Assembly (NCBI RefSeq): GCF_009002475.1 | Contig: NZ_AP019860.1 | Coordinates: forward strand, 8,863,547-8,927,546 | Reading direction: 5' to 3' | Source: Candidatus Uabimicrobium amorphum | GTDB taxonomy: Bacteria > Planctomycetota > Uabimicrobiia > Uabimicrobiales > Uabimicrobiaceae | Length of the DNA: 64,000 nucleotides | Shown: positions 44,356 to 53,563 of the stretch, one piece after another | How positions within the stretch are numbered: the stretch's first letter is position 1 | Layout of the letters: each line of letters opens with the position of its first letter | Program-made: the position numbers and the translations under genes | The notes under the pieces: generated by a model | Told to the model about the DNA's origin: nothing | Seen by the model: the letters and a program-made list of their open reading frames with translations, nothing else | Databases searched by the model: none

Positions 44356-45879
44356 ATGAAATCTAAATTATTTCGTTCCGCAATGGATAGTGCATGTGAT
44401 GGCATTGTCATCGCCGATAAAGAGGGAAACCGCCTTTACTTCAACCCTTCTTTTTCCAAAATGTTCGAGTGGCCTCTGGAACAAATGACCGAAAAAACCA
44501 AACGAAACATTTTTGGTGATCAACAAAAGGCCAACGAAATGTTTTCCGCTGTGTGGTCGGGAAAAAGTTGGTCGGGCGAAATGCTGATGCAATCTATAAA
44601 AGGTAAAAAATTTTATGCACTAAATAACTCCAATGCCATCAAAGATAGTAAAGGTAACATCATTGGAATATTTGGCGTTTACACTGATATTACCGAAAAG
44701 AAAAAAGCACAATCGCAATTACAAAAAGCATATACCGACTTGCAGGAAATGAATAAAGAACTCGAAACTCGGGTACAAGAAAGAACCAAAGATCTGGAAC
44801 AAACTATCCAAAAATTAGAAGCTGAAATTGCTCGTGGAAAAATTCTTTCCCAAGAAAATATTTACCTAAATCAGCAAATTCGCAAAGAATTACATTTTGG
44901 GTTTATGGTCGGTACGAGCGCCGCATTTGCCAAAACCTTAGACCAAGTTAAATTAGTGGCACATACCAATTCTACCGTACTCATTAACGGAGAATCGGGA
45001 ACAGGTAAAGAATTAGTGGCAAGAGCTATCCACGAAAGCAGTGACCGTAAAGATCGCCCGTTGGTAAAAGTTAACTGTGCTTCTGTTCCCAAAGAACTAT
45101 TTGAAAGCGAGTTCTTCGGTCATGTAAAAGGGGCATTTACAGGTGCCTTTACCGATCGTGTCGGAAGATTTCAACTGGCAAATGGCGGTACGCTTTTCCT
45201 AGATGAAATTGGCGAAATGCCATTATCCCTACAAAGTAAATTTTTGCGTGTACTACAAGAAAAGCAATTCGAAAGACTCGGGGATCCCAAGACGCATAAT
45301 GTCGACGTGAGAATCATTGCTGCGACGAATAAGGATTTGCTATGTGAAGTTACCAAAGGCAACTTTCGCAAAGATTTATACTATCGATTGAGTGTATTCC
45401 CTATACAAATACCTCCTCTAAGAGAAAGAAAAGAAGATATTGTACCTTTGGTAAAGCACTTTACGGATATTCTTGCCGAAGATCTCAAAGTGAAACAACC
45501 CAAAATTTCTCCCGCGCAAATGACAAAACTACAGAACTATTCGTGGCCAGGAAACATTCGCGAGCTAAAAAATGTCGTAGAGAGAGCACTCATTATTTCA
45601 CAGAATGACGCATTAAATTTTACTTTAGATAAACGCGACTTCTCGCAGTTTTCTCACGAGGATGCAAAGCCACAAAGGCCACGGGATTTTCATGTGGACA
45701 TCAACAATATGACGTTGCAAAAATACAAACTCTTAGAAAAAGAAATTTTACTCAACGCCCTAGAAAAATGTCAGGGGAAAATTTATGGTTCCGATGGAGC
45801 AGCGCAATATTTACAAATTCCCGCCACAACTTTGACCTCTAAAATGAGAAAATTTAACATTTCCAAAAAGTGGCAATAG
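44356..45879 (+). CDS. PAS-domain sigma54-dependent transcriptional activator
   Basis: 507 aa. A PAS domain (about 5-113) is followed by a coiled coil, then the AAA+ domain (about 182-410) with Walker A GESGTGKE, the sigma54-contacting GAFTGA loop and Walker B GGTLFLDEIGEM. A Fis-type helix-turn-helix ends the protein (GSDGAAQYLQIPATTLTSKM). Input is therefore a small molecule, redox state or light via PAS, with no receiver. The target is unknown; no -24/-12 promoter was recognised next to it. Convergent, with no spacer, with the SRPBCC gene. Confidence 0.94.
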   Translation: MKSKLFRSAMDSACDGIVIADKEGNRLYFNPSFSKMFEWPLEQMTEKTKRNIFGDQQKANEMFSAVWSGKSWSGEMLMQSIKGKKFYALNNSNAIKDSKGNIIGIFGVYTDITEKKKAQSQLQKAYTDLQEMNKELETRVQERTKDLEQTIQKLEAEIARGKILSQENIYLNQQIRKELHFGFMVGTSAAFAKTLDQVKLVAHTNSTVLINGESGTGKELVARAIHESSDRKDRPLVKVNCASVPKELFESEFFGHVKGAFTGAFTDRVGRFQLANGGTLFLDEIGEMPLSLQSKFLRVLQEKQFERLGDPKTHNVDVRIIAATNKDLLCEVTKGNFRKDLYYRLSVFPIQIPPLRERKEDIVPLVKHFTDILAEDLKVKQPKISPAQMTKLQNYSWPGNIRELKNVVERALIISQNDALNFTLDKRDFSQFSHEDAKPQRPRDFHVDINNMTLQKYKLLEKEILLNALEKCQGKIYGSDGAAQYLQIPATTLTSKMRKFNISKKWQ

Positions 45880-46329
45880 TTATGCGTTTTGTAGTCCGTA
45901 ACGTCGATGAACCTCCGTTTGAAAATTATCCAACATGCGTGGAAAATTAATGTTCATCAGCTGTTTTACAATCTTCTTCGATGCGATCATCGGCACTTTT
46001 AAATTTACTTCATAGTCACCTTCAATGTGGTCGTCTTGTTCGGTAAACTTCCATCCACCGTCAAGTGAGGCAAAAAAGCCTGATTTCTGTTGAAAGGTGA
46101 TGCGATCCGCCGCGATTTTTTTCGTGATAACCGTATATTGCACAGGGACAATCAAATTTGCATAAAACGTGACTTCATTGCGTTCATCATCTTTGGCGAT
46201 GACTTTTGCAGAGGAAATCGAATCGATAAACTGGGGGTACTCCCATGTCTGCATGATGACTTGTCGCACTGTTTCTAAATCTGCTTGAAATGCAACTGTT
46301 TTCGTTAGCGATACATTTTTCGTCCACAT
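45880..46329 (-). CDS. SRPBCC (START-like) family protein
   Basis: 149 aa, ATG behind GAAAGG. The pattern VRQVIMQTWEYPQFIDSISSAKVI, then VTFYANLIVPVQYTV and a long C-terminal helix (LMNINFPRMLDNFQTEV), matches the polyketide-cyclase/COQ10-like SRPBCC fold, which binds hydrophobic ligands in a pocket. It is 15 bp after the epimerase gene and ends the four-gene SDR operon. The ligand is unknown. Confidence 0.8.
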   Translation of the reverse strand: MWTKNVSLTKTVAFQADLETVRQVIMQTWEYPQFIDSISSAKVIAKDDERNEVTFYANLIVPVQYTVITKKIAADRITFQQKSGFFASLDGGWKFTEQDDHIEGDYEVNLKVPMIASKKIVKQLMNINFPRMLDNFQTEVHRRYGLQNA

Positions 46330-46344
46330 AATAAAAACCTTTCT

Positions 46345-47388
46345 TTACCATGGTCGCTGCTCATTTTTGGCGTACCATTTATCAGAGAAATTCTGCATAT
46401 TCTGCAAAATAATATCGAGATCTTGGCCAATAAAACGCCGCGAAGACCACCCAAGACTTTTTTTCGCATGCGAAGTATCTAAGTAAAAATGTTCTCCCGC
46501 GAAACGAATCATCCATGGCTGAATAAAACGACGTTTACGCGACATCTTTTGCAGAATGTAGGCCCCAATATATGCGAGTATTTTCGGAACACGTAATAAC
46601 GCAATGGACTTTCCATAATGGCATGACGCTGCACGTCGATGAATCTCGCGATAATGCAAGGGAGCGTTTTGCCCTATTAAAAAACGTTGCGTCTGTTTTT
46701 GTTGCCCTACGGCAAAACACTTTTCGATCGCATCACAAACCTCTTCCACATGAACGTATGTGATACCGCGATCACTACGTCCGGGATAAAAAAATTTCTC
46801 CGGGGAGCGACTACGTACTAATTCGATGGTTTGATACAGGGGAACTAATTCACAATAATTGCTGTAAACACCTGCGAGAACGAGAATGACAACCGTCTGC
46901 TTTAGCTTTTGCTTTTGTAGAAAGTTTTCCGCGACAATCTTAGATTTAGGGTAATGCCATAAACCAAGTTGTGGACTAATCTCTGTGATCGCTTTATCAG
47001 GGCTTGTAGGTGCAAGTGCCGCCATACTTGAGCTATAGACAAATACACTTTGCGGTGAGGTGTGCTTAGCAAATAAGTCAACGAAAAGTTCTAAACCTCG
47101 TTGCAGTTTAATATAATGCTCGTTCGCCGTATTTGCAAAATCATAGTATGCTGCTAAAAACACCACCGCTTTAATTTGCGATGCCTCGCAAGGCAAGTTT
47201 TGCCAAAACGTTGTGATATCGCGATCAGTTTCCATGTCTACTTGTAAACATACTTCGTCTTCGTGCAGGCAATGCGGTTGCTTTTTATCTATGCTAATCA
47301 CACGATACTTATGAAACAGGTATTTGCGTAGTTGCCTCCCGATAAACCCCTCTCCACCCACGATCACGATCACTGATTTCGTTTCCAT
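46345..47388 (-). CDS. NAD-dependent epimerase/dehydratase (extended SDR)
   Basis: 347 aa from the ATG at 47388 (GAGGA upstream). The Rossmann motif GGEGFIGRQL lies near residue 11, and a YPKSK active-site motif is present (LWHYPKSKIVAENFL). The fold is typical of sugar- or sterol-type extended SDRs. The start lies 80 nt inside the preceding SDR gene, an unusually long overlap. It is followed 15 bp later by the SRPBCC gene. Substrate unknown. Confidence 0.85.
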   Translation of the reverse strand: METKSVIVIVGGEGFIGRQLRKYLFHKYRVISIDKKQPHCLHEDEVCLQVDMETDRDITTFWQNLPCEASQIKAVVFLAAYYDFANTANEHYIKLQRGLELFVDLFAKHTSPQSVFVYSSSMAALAPTSPDKAITEISPQLGLWHYPKSKIVAENFLQKQKLKQTVVILVLAGVYSNYCELVPLYQTIELVRSRSPEKFFYPGRSDRGITYVHVEEVCDAIEKCFAVGQQKQTQRFLIGQNAPLHYREIHRRAASCHYGKSIALLRVPKILAYIGAYILQKMSRKRRFIQPWMIRFAGEHFYLDTSHAKKSLGWSSRRFIGQDLDIILQNMQNFSDKWYAKNEQRPW

Positions 47389-48178
47389 TTTCGTTTCCTC
47401 GCTGTTCATAGTAGGCTGGTAGTAAATACTTGGCAAAACGCTGCACTATTTTTTCTAATGTCGTTGGAAAAAGTTGAAAAGCTATAGAAGATACGAAATC
47501 CAATTTTCCGGGAATAACAACTCCTTTACCTGTACGGTAGACTTTATCTACCGACTTCGCAACTTGCTGCGGCGACAGAGTGGGGACAAAAGGAGACTGC
47601 ATTTCTTTACTCATCGACGTACGTGTAAGCCCAGGAAGTACAATACTTGCTTGTATTCCATAGTTTTGTAATTCAATACGTATAGACCGTATTAATGCAA
47701 GTAGTGCGCCCTTTGTTGCCGCGTAGCTCGCGTTGCCAGGAAAGGGAACAAGTGCTGTTAAAGATCCGACAACAATAACCTTTCCATAGCGCTTCTTTTG
47801 CCACAACGGGATGAGTTGTTTTAACATTGCCACAGGGGTTAAGAAATTTGTGCGCCACTCTTTTTCGATATTTGCAAGCGAACTCTGCGAAAACAAACGA
47901 TTGTGCAAAATAGCATGGTTGAGTACTAAGGTGTTGATCTCTCCCCAATTCTGTCGAATATGCTGAATCGCTTCTATGCCTGCGCTTTCGACAGAAAGGT
48001 CTACAGATAGATACTGTATATCATCGTGGTATTCACGCAAACGATCACGTGCCGATTGCAAACGTTCTTCGTTTCGTGCAATAATTACGATGTTCTCACC
48101 TTTTTTCGCAAAGTTGCGGGCAATCTCAAAACCAATTCCTTGACTACCACCTGTTATTACCATGTAAGATTTACTCAT
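47309..48178 (-). CDS. Short-chain dehydrogenase/reductase (classical SDR)
   Basis: 289 aa from the ATG at 48178 (GGAG upstream), overlapping the previous stop by 8 nt (ATGAGTAA). Cofactor motif TGGSQGIGFEIA, NHA and the catalytic Ser plus YAATK are present. The head resembles 3-ketosphinganine-reductase-like SDRs, but this is weak. The last 27 residues (ISDRDRGWRGVYREA...) overlap the start of the epimerase gene in another frame and look like read-through into it. Substrate unknown. Confidence 0.88.
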   Translation of the reverse strand: MSKSYMVITGGSQGIGFEIARNFAKKGENIVIIARNEERLQSARDRLREYHDDIQYLSVDLSVESAGIEAIQHIRQNWGEINTLVLNHAILHNRLFSQSSLANIEKEWRTNFLTPVAMLKQLIPLWQKKRYGKVIVVGSLTALVPFPGNASYAATKGALLALIRSIRIELQNYGIQASIVLPGLTRTSMSKEMQSPFVPTLSPQQVAKSVDKVYRTGKGVVIPGKLDFVSSIAFQLFPTTLEKIVQRFAKYLLPAYYEQRGNENGNEISDRDRGWRGVYREATTQIPVS

Positions 48179-49559
48179 GATGTTCTCCACTGTAGTTACG
48201 TAAGTAATTACCAAAACGATTCATCACCCACAAGTGTATCCATGCCTGGCTGATGTTGTAAATATACCATGGTAGCGTGGGGCAAAAATCGTGAATAGCG
48301 GCAATAATATACTTGCCCTGCATGACTTCGCGAAATTCTAGTCTCCCACGGTCGGTGGTTTTGGCAAGAATACCTCCGGTGATATAAAAAAGATAACGAT
48401 TTTCACTACTTCTCTCCGGTGAGAGTGTTAAAATAAGCAGTGGCCAACGTTTAAAAAAACGCAAGTAAAAGGAGGAGTTTCCCTTATCGTCGTTCTTCAC
48501 AAAAAGAATTCCCTTCATGTAGCGATCTAACCATGTAGAATATTCCTTCGCGACCCAACTGGCGTCTTTCCCCGGAGGCAGAGGAAGTCGCTGAATAGAG
48601 CGCACATCACTCGCACGTGGAATAAACTTTTTGCGTTTGTATGATTTTTTGGGTGCCAAGTCAATGGCCTCGCGCACGGATTTTTCAAAAGGAATTTGCG
48701 GAAGTTTCAACTCCTGTTTCAAAGGATGATCTTTTGCCACCATATCATGTCGCAAGCTTTGAATAAGTGGTGCCACAAGTTTGCGACTTGTCCCAGTGAC
48801 AAGACTTACCCACAACGTAGAAAGTTTTGCAGTAAATAAGGGGACTGTAATAAGAAGACGTCTTTTTCCCAAAGCTTTTGCCATCAATTTTAGGAGACGT
48901 TGGTAATTGAAAATGTCCGGACCGCCCAATTCAATTTCTTGGTGAAAAAAACGTTCATCTCCAATGGATTGTTCTATTCCCGCAATGACGTCTTGCAACG
49001 CAATGGGCTGCGTTTTCGACAGTGTCCACTGCGGACAAATCATGACTGGTAAACGCCGCACAAGTTTTTCTAACATGTGGAACGAAGATCCGCCTGGTCC
49101 GACGATCATCGCTGTGCGTATTGCGGTGAGAGGTACACCGTAACTAGACAATGTAACTTCCACCTCCAGGCGACTCTTAAGATGCGAAGAAAGGTCTCCC
49201 GGATCTCCCTCGTCAGGTATAATTCCCCCAAGGTATATAATTTGTTTTACACCCACTTTATTAGCTGCACGTGCAAAGTTATCCGCTAAAACAAGGTCAG
49301 TATCGCTAAAGCTTCCCTGTGTAAGACGTGCAGATGGCATCATAGAATGCACTAAATAAATGGCGTAGTCAACTCCCTCAAGACCCTTTTCTGCGTCCAG
49401 CATGGAGTATAAATCACAACTTCGCCATTCGATATTTTCACTTGATTTTTGTGAGCTGACATTACGACTCAAGGCAACAATATGATACGAGGGTGATAAT
49501 TTCTCAAGAAGTGCTTGTCCAATAAAGCCATTCGCGCCAGCGATTGCTATTTTTTTCAT
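48171..49559 (-). CDS. NAD(P)-binding SDR with C-terminal DUF2867
   Basis: 462 aa from the ATG at 49559, the first Met before the Rossmann motif AGANGFIGQALLEKL. An extended SDR domain spans about 1-320, and the rest resembles DUF2867 (AAIHDFCPTLPWYIYN, RNYSGEHHE). This is the YbjT-like layout. First gene of the operon leading through two SDRs to the SRPBCC protein. Four enzymes acting in series on a hydrophobic compound is a fair inference, but no pathway is recognised. Confidence 0.82.
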   Translation of the reverse strand: MKKIAIAGANGFIGQALLEKLSPSYHIVALSRNVSSQKSSENIEWRSCDLYSMLDAEKGLEGVDYAIYLVHSMMPSARLTQGSFSDTDLVLADNFARAANKVGVKQIIYLGGIIPDEGDPGDLSSHLKSRLEVEVTLSSYGVPLTAIRTAMIVGPGGSSFHMLEKLVRRLPVMICPQWTLSKTQPIALQDVIAGIEQSIGDERFFHQEIELGGPDIFNYQRLLKLMAKALGKRRLLITVPLFTAKLSTLWVSLVTGTSRKLVAPLIQSLRHDMVAKDHPLKQELKLPQIPFEKSVREAIDLAPKKSYKRKKFIPRASDVRSIQRLPLPPGKDASWVAKEYSTWLDRYMKGILFVKNDDKGNSSFYLRFFKRWPLLILTLSPERSSENRYLFYITGGILAKTTDRGRLEFREVMQGKYIIAAIHDFCPTLPWYIYNISQAWIHLWVMNRFGNYLRNYSGEHHE

Positions 49560-49744
49560 AAATGACCCGCATTGTGTTGTAGTATTTTTATAGAAATGAT
49601 GTATATATAATACACAAAATGTAGAAAATAGCAAACATTTTATTTTTATTTTATCAAAAAAATTCTACATTTATTGTGTATTGTCATAGCGAAAAGTATG
49701 CTAGTATGTGAGGCGAGATAAGTACTTAAAAAAACTAATAACTT

Positions 49745-49844
49745 GTCATCCCGTACCCAAAAACTTAAGTTTTTGGAAAGATACGGGACCCAGCAAATAA
49801 AATCGACTTTATATTGCTGGGTCCCGCATCAAGTGCGGGATGAC
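49745..49844. repeat. Palindromic repeat, third element of the family
   Basis: GTCATCCCG (49745) and CGGGATGAC (to 49844) are inverted. Nested inside are AAAAACTTAAGTTTTT and the pair GGGACCCAGCAA / TTGCTGGGTCCC. The side arms follow the same design as the elements at 19286 and 37552, but the sequences differ. The gap 49560-50007 holds nothing else recognisable. Confidence 0.7.
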
Positions 49845-50007
49845 ATGATATGGTAAGTTTTTTCACTGTTATCCTTAAGTCAATGCTCGCGATCGTAATT
49901 GCGATGTCTGATGTACTAAAACAACCGCTGCTAGCCTTGTGCTAAACGCAGGTTGGTCTTGTTCCATTATTGCGAAGGACGAGATGTGGGTTTGGTTATT
50001 GTGAGGA

Positions 50008-52344
50008 TTATTTATCCAATTGGCGGAGAAGTTGTCGCGCAATCATGTCATTATTATCTGCGGCTTTTTGTAGCCAATAACGTGCCTTGTCGATGTCTTT
50101 ACTTACGTACTGGCCTTTCATGTAGTATTGGCCGAGTGTTCTCATATCCATAATACCACCTGCCTTTGCTGCCTTTTCTAACCATTCGATAGATTTTGCG
50201 ATGTCTTTTGCGACACCGTCTCCGCGCATATACATTTTGCTAATGCCCGACATTCCACCAAAGTTACCTAACTGCGCAGATTTACTGAACCATTCATATG
50301 CGGCATTAAAATCCTGGTTGACCCCTGATCCCAAAGCATACAAACTCCCAAGATTGCTCATTGCCGTTGCATCATTTGCCAGCGCCGCTTTGTATGTCCA
50401 ATCAAAAGCTTTACGAAATTGCTTTTGACCAAAAAAATAGTTGCCCAAATATTTCATCGATTCGCGATGTCCTAAGTCCGCGGCTTTTATATACCAACGA
50501 ATAGCGGGAGAACCGCTAGAGCTCAAAATCTTTGCATAGAAAAGAATACCTTGTACATCGTTTGTTTCTGCCGCACGTTTCGCCCAATGTTTTGCCTGAG
50601 AAACATTGGTTGTTTCACCAGTTCCATGGTAGTATGTTTGTGCCAACTGCAACATTGCAGAAGGATTTCCACTATTTGCGGCTCTCAATAGCCACTTCTT
50701 TCTTTTTTTGTATTGTTTTTGCAAAAGATAAATCTTTGCGATCTCCACTTGAGCGTCACTATTATTTTTTTCGCTTGCCTTTTCGTACCAATACAATGAC
50801 TTTTGGATATCTTTCTCCACTATATCTCCAGCGAAATACACCGCCCCCAATTTGACCATAGAAGAGACATGCTGTTTCTTTGCAGCTGTATATAATAGTT
50901 TTACATAATTATCAATGGACATAGTCGCCGCATTATTTTCAAAAATCGCAATCAATTCCAAAATAGCGGGAAAAACGCAATCTGCCTTTTTCAAAAATTT
51001 GACAGCAAGCGACGTGTTTTGCTCCACACCTAAACCATTTTTGTAAATAATTCCCTGCGCATACCATGAAAACACATCATTATTTTTTTGTAAATACGAG
51101 AGATTTTCTTGAATGATTTCACTTGCGCGATCACGATATTCTGTTTTGTACAAAATCAGAGCATGCAAAATGGAGGCTTTGGGGTTTTTGTCTTCTACCA
51201 GTGGTAAGTTATTCGTTTTCGCTTGTTGATAATTTCCTTTGAGGTACAAACGAAATGAGTTTTGAAAAATTTCATCTCGCTTGGCGTAAGACAAGTAGCC
51301 ATATATGCAAAAACAACTTACAAATATAAAAACCGCTGTAAAATAATAATACTTGCGTAAATTTTTCCGCGAATTTCTGTATTTCTCCATCAATTGCTTT
51401 TTACAGTAATTTTGGTAATCTTTCTCCAGTTTTACCAATTTGCGTTTGACAATAAAAGAAGAATCAGATGTAGGTCTCCACGACCCTTTTTCCGCAACAT
51501 TTTGAAAAATATCGCTAAACTTTTCTGCCAACAAATTCGCAGAGGATGTACGTTTTTGGGCATCTTTGCAAAGGGCATTTTGTAAAACTTCATTGATGGC
51601 GGCGTAGTGTTTGTAGTTTGCATCCTTGGGTAGTGTGTCTTGCAAAGGAGGTAAATCTTCGCTTTGCACTTTATCAATCATGATTGCCGGGGACGAGGCG
51701 TGAAATGGTGACTCATTTTGTCGTGAAAAAAACTGGTACAACACGATGGCAAGACAAAATACATCGGTGTTTTTTTCGACTTTTCCCATAAGTTGCTCAG
51801 GGCTCATATAGCCCAGGGTACCTACGAGCGAGTTGTCTTGGGTAATTTTTGCCAGTTTACTCGACACGGCCTTGGCGACACCGAGATCGAGTAGTTTAAC
51901 AACACGCTGTTCTTCATTGACAACTATATTAGAAGGTTTAACGTCGCGATGAATCAGTCCGATGGTGTTGATCGTGTCAATAGCACGGCATATCTGGATG
52001 GCGACACACAACTGGTCTGCAAGATTCAGCGCATGTGGTTTTTCTCGTAGAAACTCTTTCATCGATAAACCAGGAACATATTCAACGACAAGAAAGTACT
52101 GGTGGTTTTCTGCGAAAAAATCGTAGGCTTTAATAACATTACGGTGGGAAATTTTTGATAAAAAATAAAACTCACGCTTCAAACGTTGTGTGATAACGTC
52201 GCGGTTTTCTCCTGTAACCACGATAATGTTTTGTTTGATAGCACAAATTTGATTTTTTTTGGTGTCAAGGGCACGGTATACTTTTCCCATGCCTCCCTTA
52301 CCTATAATTTCTTGAAGCTGATAGCGATCTTGTAAATATTCCAT
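50008..52344 (-). CDS. Membrane Ser/Thr kinase with Sel1 repeats
   Basis: 778 aa from the ATG at 52344; upstream in-frame codons lie in the preceding gene. The kinase domain is at about 8-275: GKGGMGKVYRA, AIKQN, HRDVKPSNIV, DLGVAK and SPEQL. It is followed by a Lys-rich helix and one membrane span near 327-350. From about 440 to 775 there are some eight Sel1-type repeats (AMLQLAQTYYHGTGETTN, SLYALGSGVNQDFNAAYEWF). These 36-residue helical units bind proteins. Its start lies 4 bp after the stop of the cysteine desulfurase gene, so the pair is probably co-transcribed. Confidence 0.93.
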   Translation of the reverse strand: MEYLQDRYQLQEIIGKGGMGKVYRALDTKKNQICAIKQNIIVVTGENRDVITQRLKREFYFLSKISHRNVIKAYDFFAENHQYFLVVEYVPGLSMKEFLREKPHALNLADQLCVAIQICRAIDTINTIGLIHRDVKPSNIVVNEEQRVVKLLDLGVAKAVSSKLAKITQDNSLVGTLGYMSPEQLMGKVEKNTDVFCLAIVLYQFFSRQNESPFHASSPAIMIDKVQSEDLPPLQDTLPKDANYKHYAAINEVLQNALCKDAQKRTSSANLLAEKFSDIFQNVAEKGSWRPTSDSSFIVKRKLVKLEKDYQNYCKKQLMEKYRNSRKNLRKYYYFTAVFIFVSCFCIYGYLSYAKRDEIFQNSFRLYLKGNYQQAKTNNLPLVEDKNPKASILHALILYKTEYRDRASEIIQENLSYLQKNNDVFSWYAQGIIYKNGLGVEQNTSLAVKFLKKADCVFPAILELIAIFENNAATMSIDNYVKLLYTAAKKQHVSSMVKLGAVYFAGDIVEKDIQKSLYWYEKASEKNNSDAQVEIAKIYLLQKQYKKRKKWLLRAANSGNPSAMLQLAQTYYHGTGETTNVSQAKHWAKRAAETNDVQGILFYAKILSSSGSPAIRWYIKAADLGHRESMKYLGNYFFGQKQFRKAFDWTYKAALANDATAMSNLGSLYALGSGVNQDFNAAYEWFSKSAQLGNFGGMSGISKMYMRGDGVAKDIAKSIEWLEKAAKAGGIMDMRTLGQYYMKGQYVSKDIDKARYWLQKAADNNDMIARQLLRQLDK

Positions 52345-52348
52345 AGTA

Positions 52349-53488
52349 TCATTCTGGCATATTGCGTAGTTTATCCACAACCTTTGGCAAAAGTTCTTTA
52401 AGGTCTTCTATCTGCTGTTGTGTGTTATAGATAGAAAAGGAAAAACGAATGGCACTTGTAATAAAATCCCATTCGAGGTTCATTGCCTTGAGAACATGAG
52501 AGGGTTCTCTTGCTCCGGAGCTACAAGCCGCTCCATGAGAAACGTACACATTGTGTTGTGATAACTCGCGAACCAATACATCCCCTAAAACACCGCGAAA
52601 ACTGACATTTAAGGTATTTGCAATTCGCGGAGCTCGAATACCATTTACAACGCATTGCGGTATATTGTGTAAAATAAAATTTTGTAGGTGGTTGCGCATT
52701 TGTTCTATTTTATCCATTTTATCTAAAAATGATGTTTTTGCCAAGTAGGAAGCTTGCCCCATAGCAATTATATTGTGAAAATTTTCCGTTCCCGAACGAA
52801 GATTTCTCTCTTGCTTTCCTCCCTGTACGGTAGATGATATACGCGTACCATCTTTTACATACAAAGCCCCTGCACCTTTTAGCGAATGAAATTTATGCGC
52901 CGAAATCGTCAATAAATCAATAGAATGGTCACTTACACTTAGCGGCTGGCGGCCAATCATTTGTGTAGCGTCTACGTGAAAAATGACATTGTACTTTTCA
53001 AGTATACGTGTAATTTCATCTATTGGCAGAATGACCCCTGTTTCGTTATTGGCATACATAACCGAAACTAAAAATGTTCGTGAAGAAATAGAGTTAGTTA
53101 GATAGTCGAGGTCAGGTAAACCGCTTTTACAAACGGGAAGATAAGTAATATCCCATCCTTGCTTTTCGCAGTAACGCATAGTATTGAGCACAGAAGGATG
53201 TTCTACTTTAGTAGTGATAATGTGGTTTTGACCTTTGGGAGCACAGGGAAGAGAACCAAGTATTGCCAGATTATTGCTCTCTGTTCCACCGCTGGTAAAA
53301 ATGATTTCGCGAGGGCTGCCCCCTAGTAGGTATGCCACTTGTTCTCGCGCGACATCTAATAGCTGGCGACTATTTTTTCCCAAAGTATGAAACGAGGAGG
53401 GGTTGGCATAAATATCGAGATGTTCTAAAAGAAATTGTTTTACTTGTGGTGCGAGAGGAGAGCTGGCATTGTTGTCTAAATATATCAT
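52349..53488 (-). CDS. Cysteine desulfurase (NifS/IscS-like)
   Basis: 379 aa from the ATG at 53488, which gives the conserved start MIYLDNNASSPL. The PLP lysine lies in TISAHKFHSLKG and the reactive Cys in GAACSSGAREPSHVL. FTSGGTESNNLAI is diagnostic. It frees sulfur from cysteine for iron-sulfur clusters or thio-modification. No scaffold (IscU/SufU) gene lies nearby; instead a kinase gene follows 4 bp later. This unusual pairing suggests a co-expression unit without an obvious biochemical link. Confidence 0.95.
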   Translation of the reverse strand: MIYLDNNASSPLAPQVKQFLLEHLDIYANPSSFHTLGKNSRQLLDVAREQVAYLLGGSPREIIFTSGGTESNNLAILGSLPCAPKGQNHIITTKVEHPSVLNTMRYCEKQGWDITYLPVCKSGLPDLDYLTNSISSRTFLVSVMYANNETGVILPIDEITRILEKYNVIFHVDATQMIGRQPLSVSDHSIDLLTISAHKFHSLKGAGALYVKDGTRISSTVQGGKQERNLRSGTENFHNIIAMGQASYLAKTSFLDKMDKIEQMRNHLQNFILHNIPQCVVNGIRAPRIANTLNVSFRGVLGDVLVRELSQHNVYVSHGAACSSGAREPSHVLKAMNLEWDFITSAIRFSFSIYNTQQQIEDLKELLPKVVDKLRNMPE

Positions 53489-53513
53489 TTCAAAATCTTG
53501 CCAAAACAATAAT

Positions 53514-53541
53514 GTTGGTAATCGCTTTCGCGATTACCAAC
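53514..53541 (-). terminator. Terminator of the transhydrogenase operon
   Basis: GTTGGTAATCGC pairs perfectly with GCGATTACCAAC over a 4-nt loop, 22 bp after the pntB stop, with a T-rich stretch after it on the minus strand. Confidence 0.7.
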
Positions 53542-53563
53542 GAATAATCGAAAGTTTATTTAA

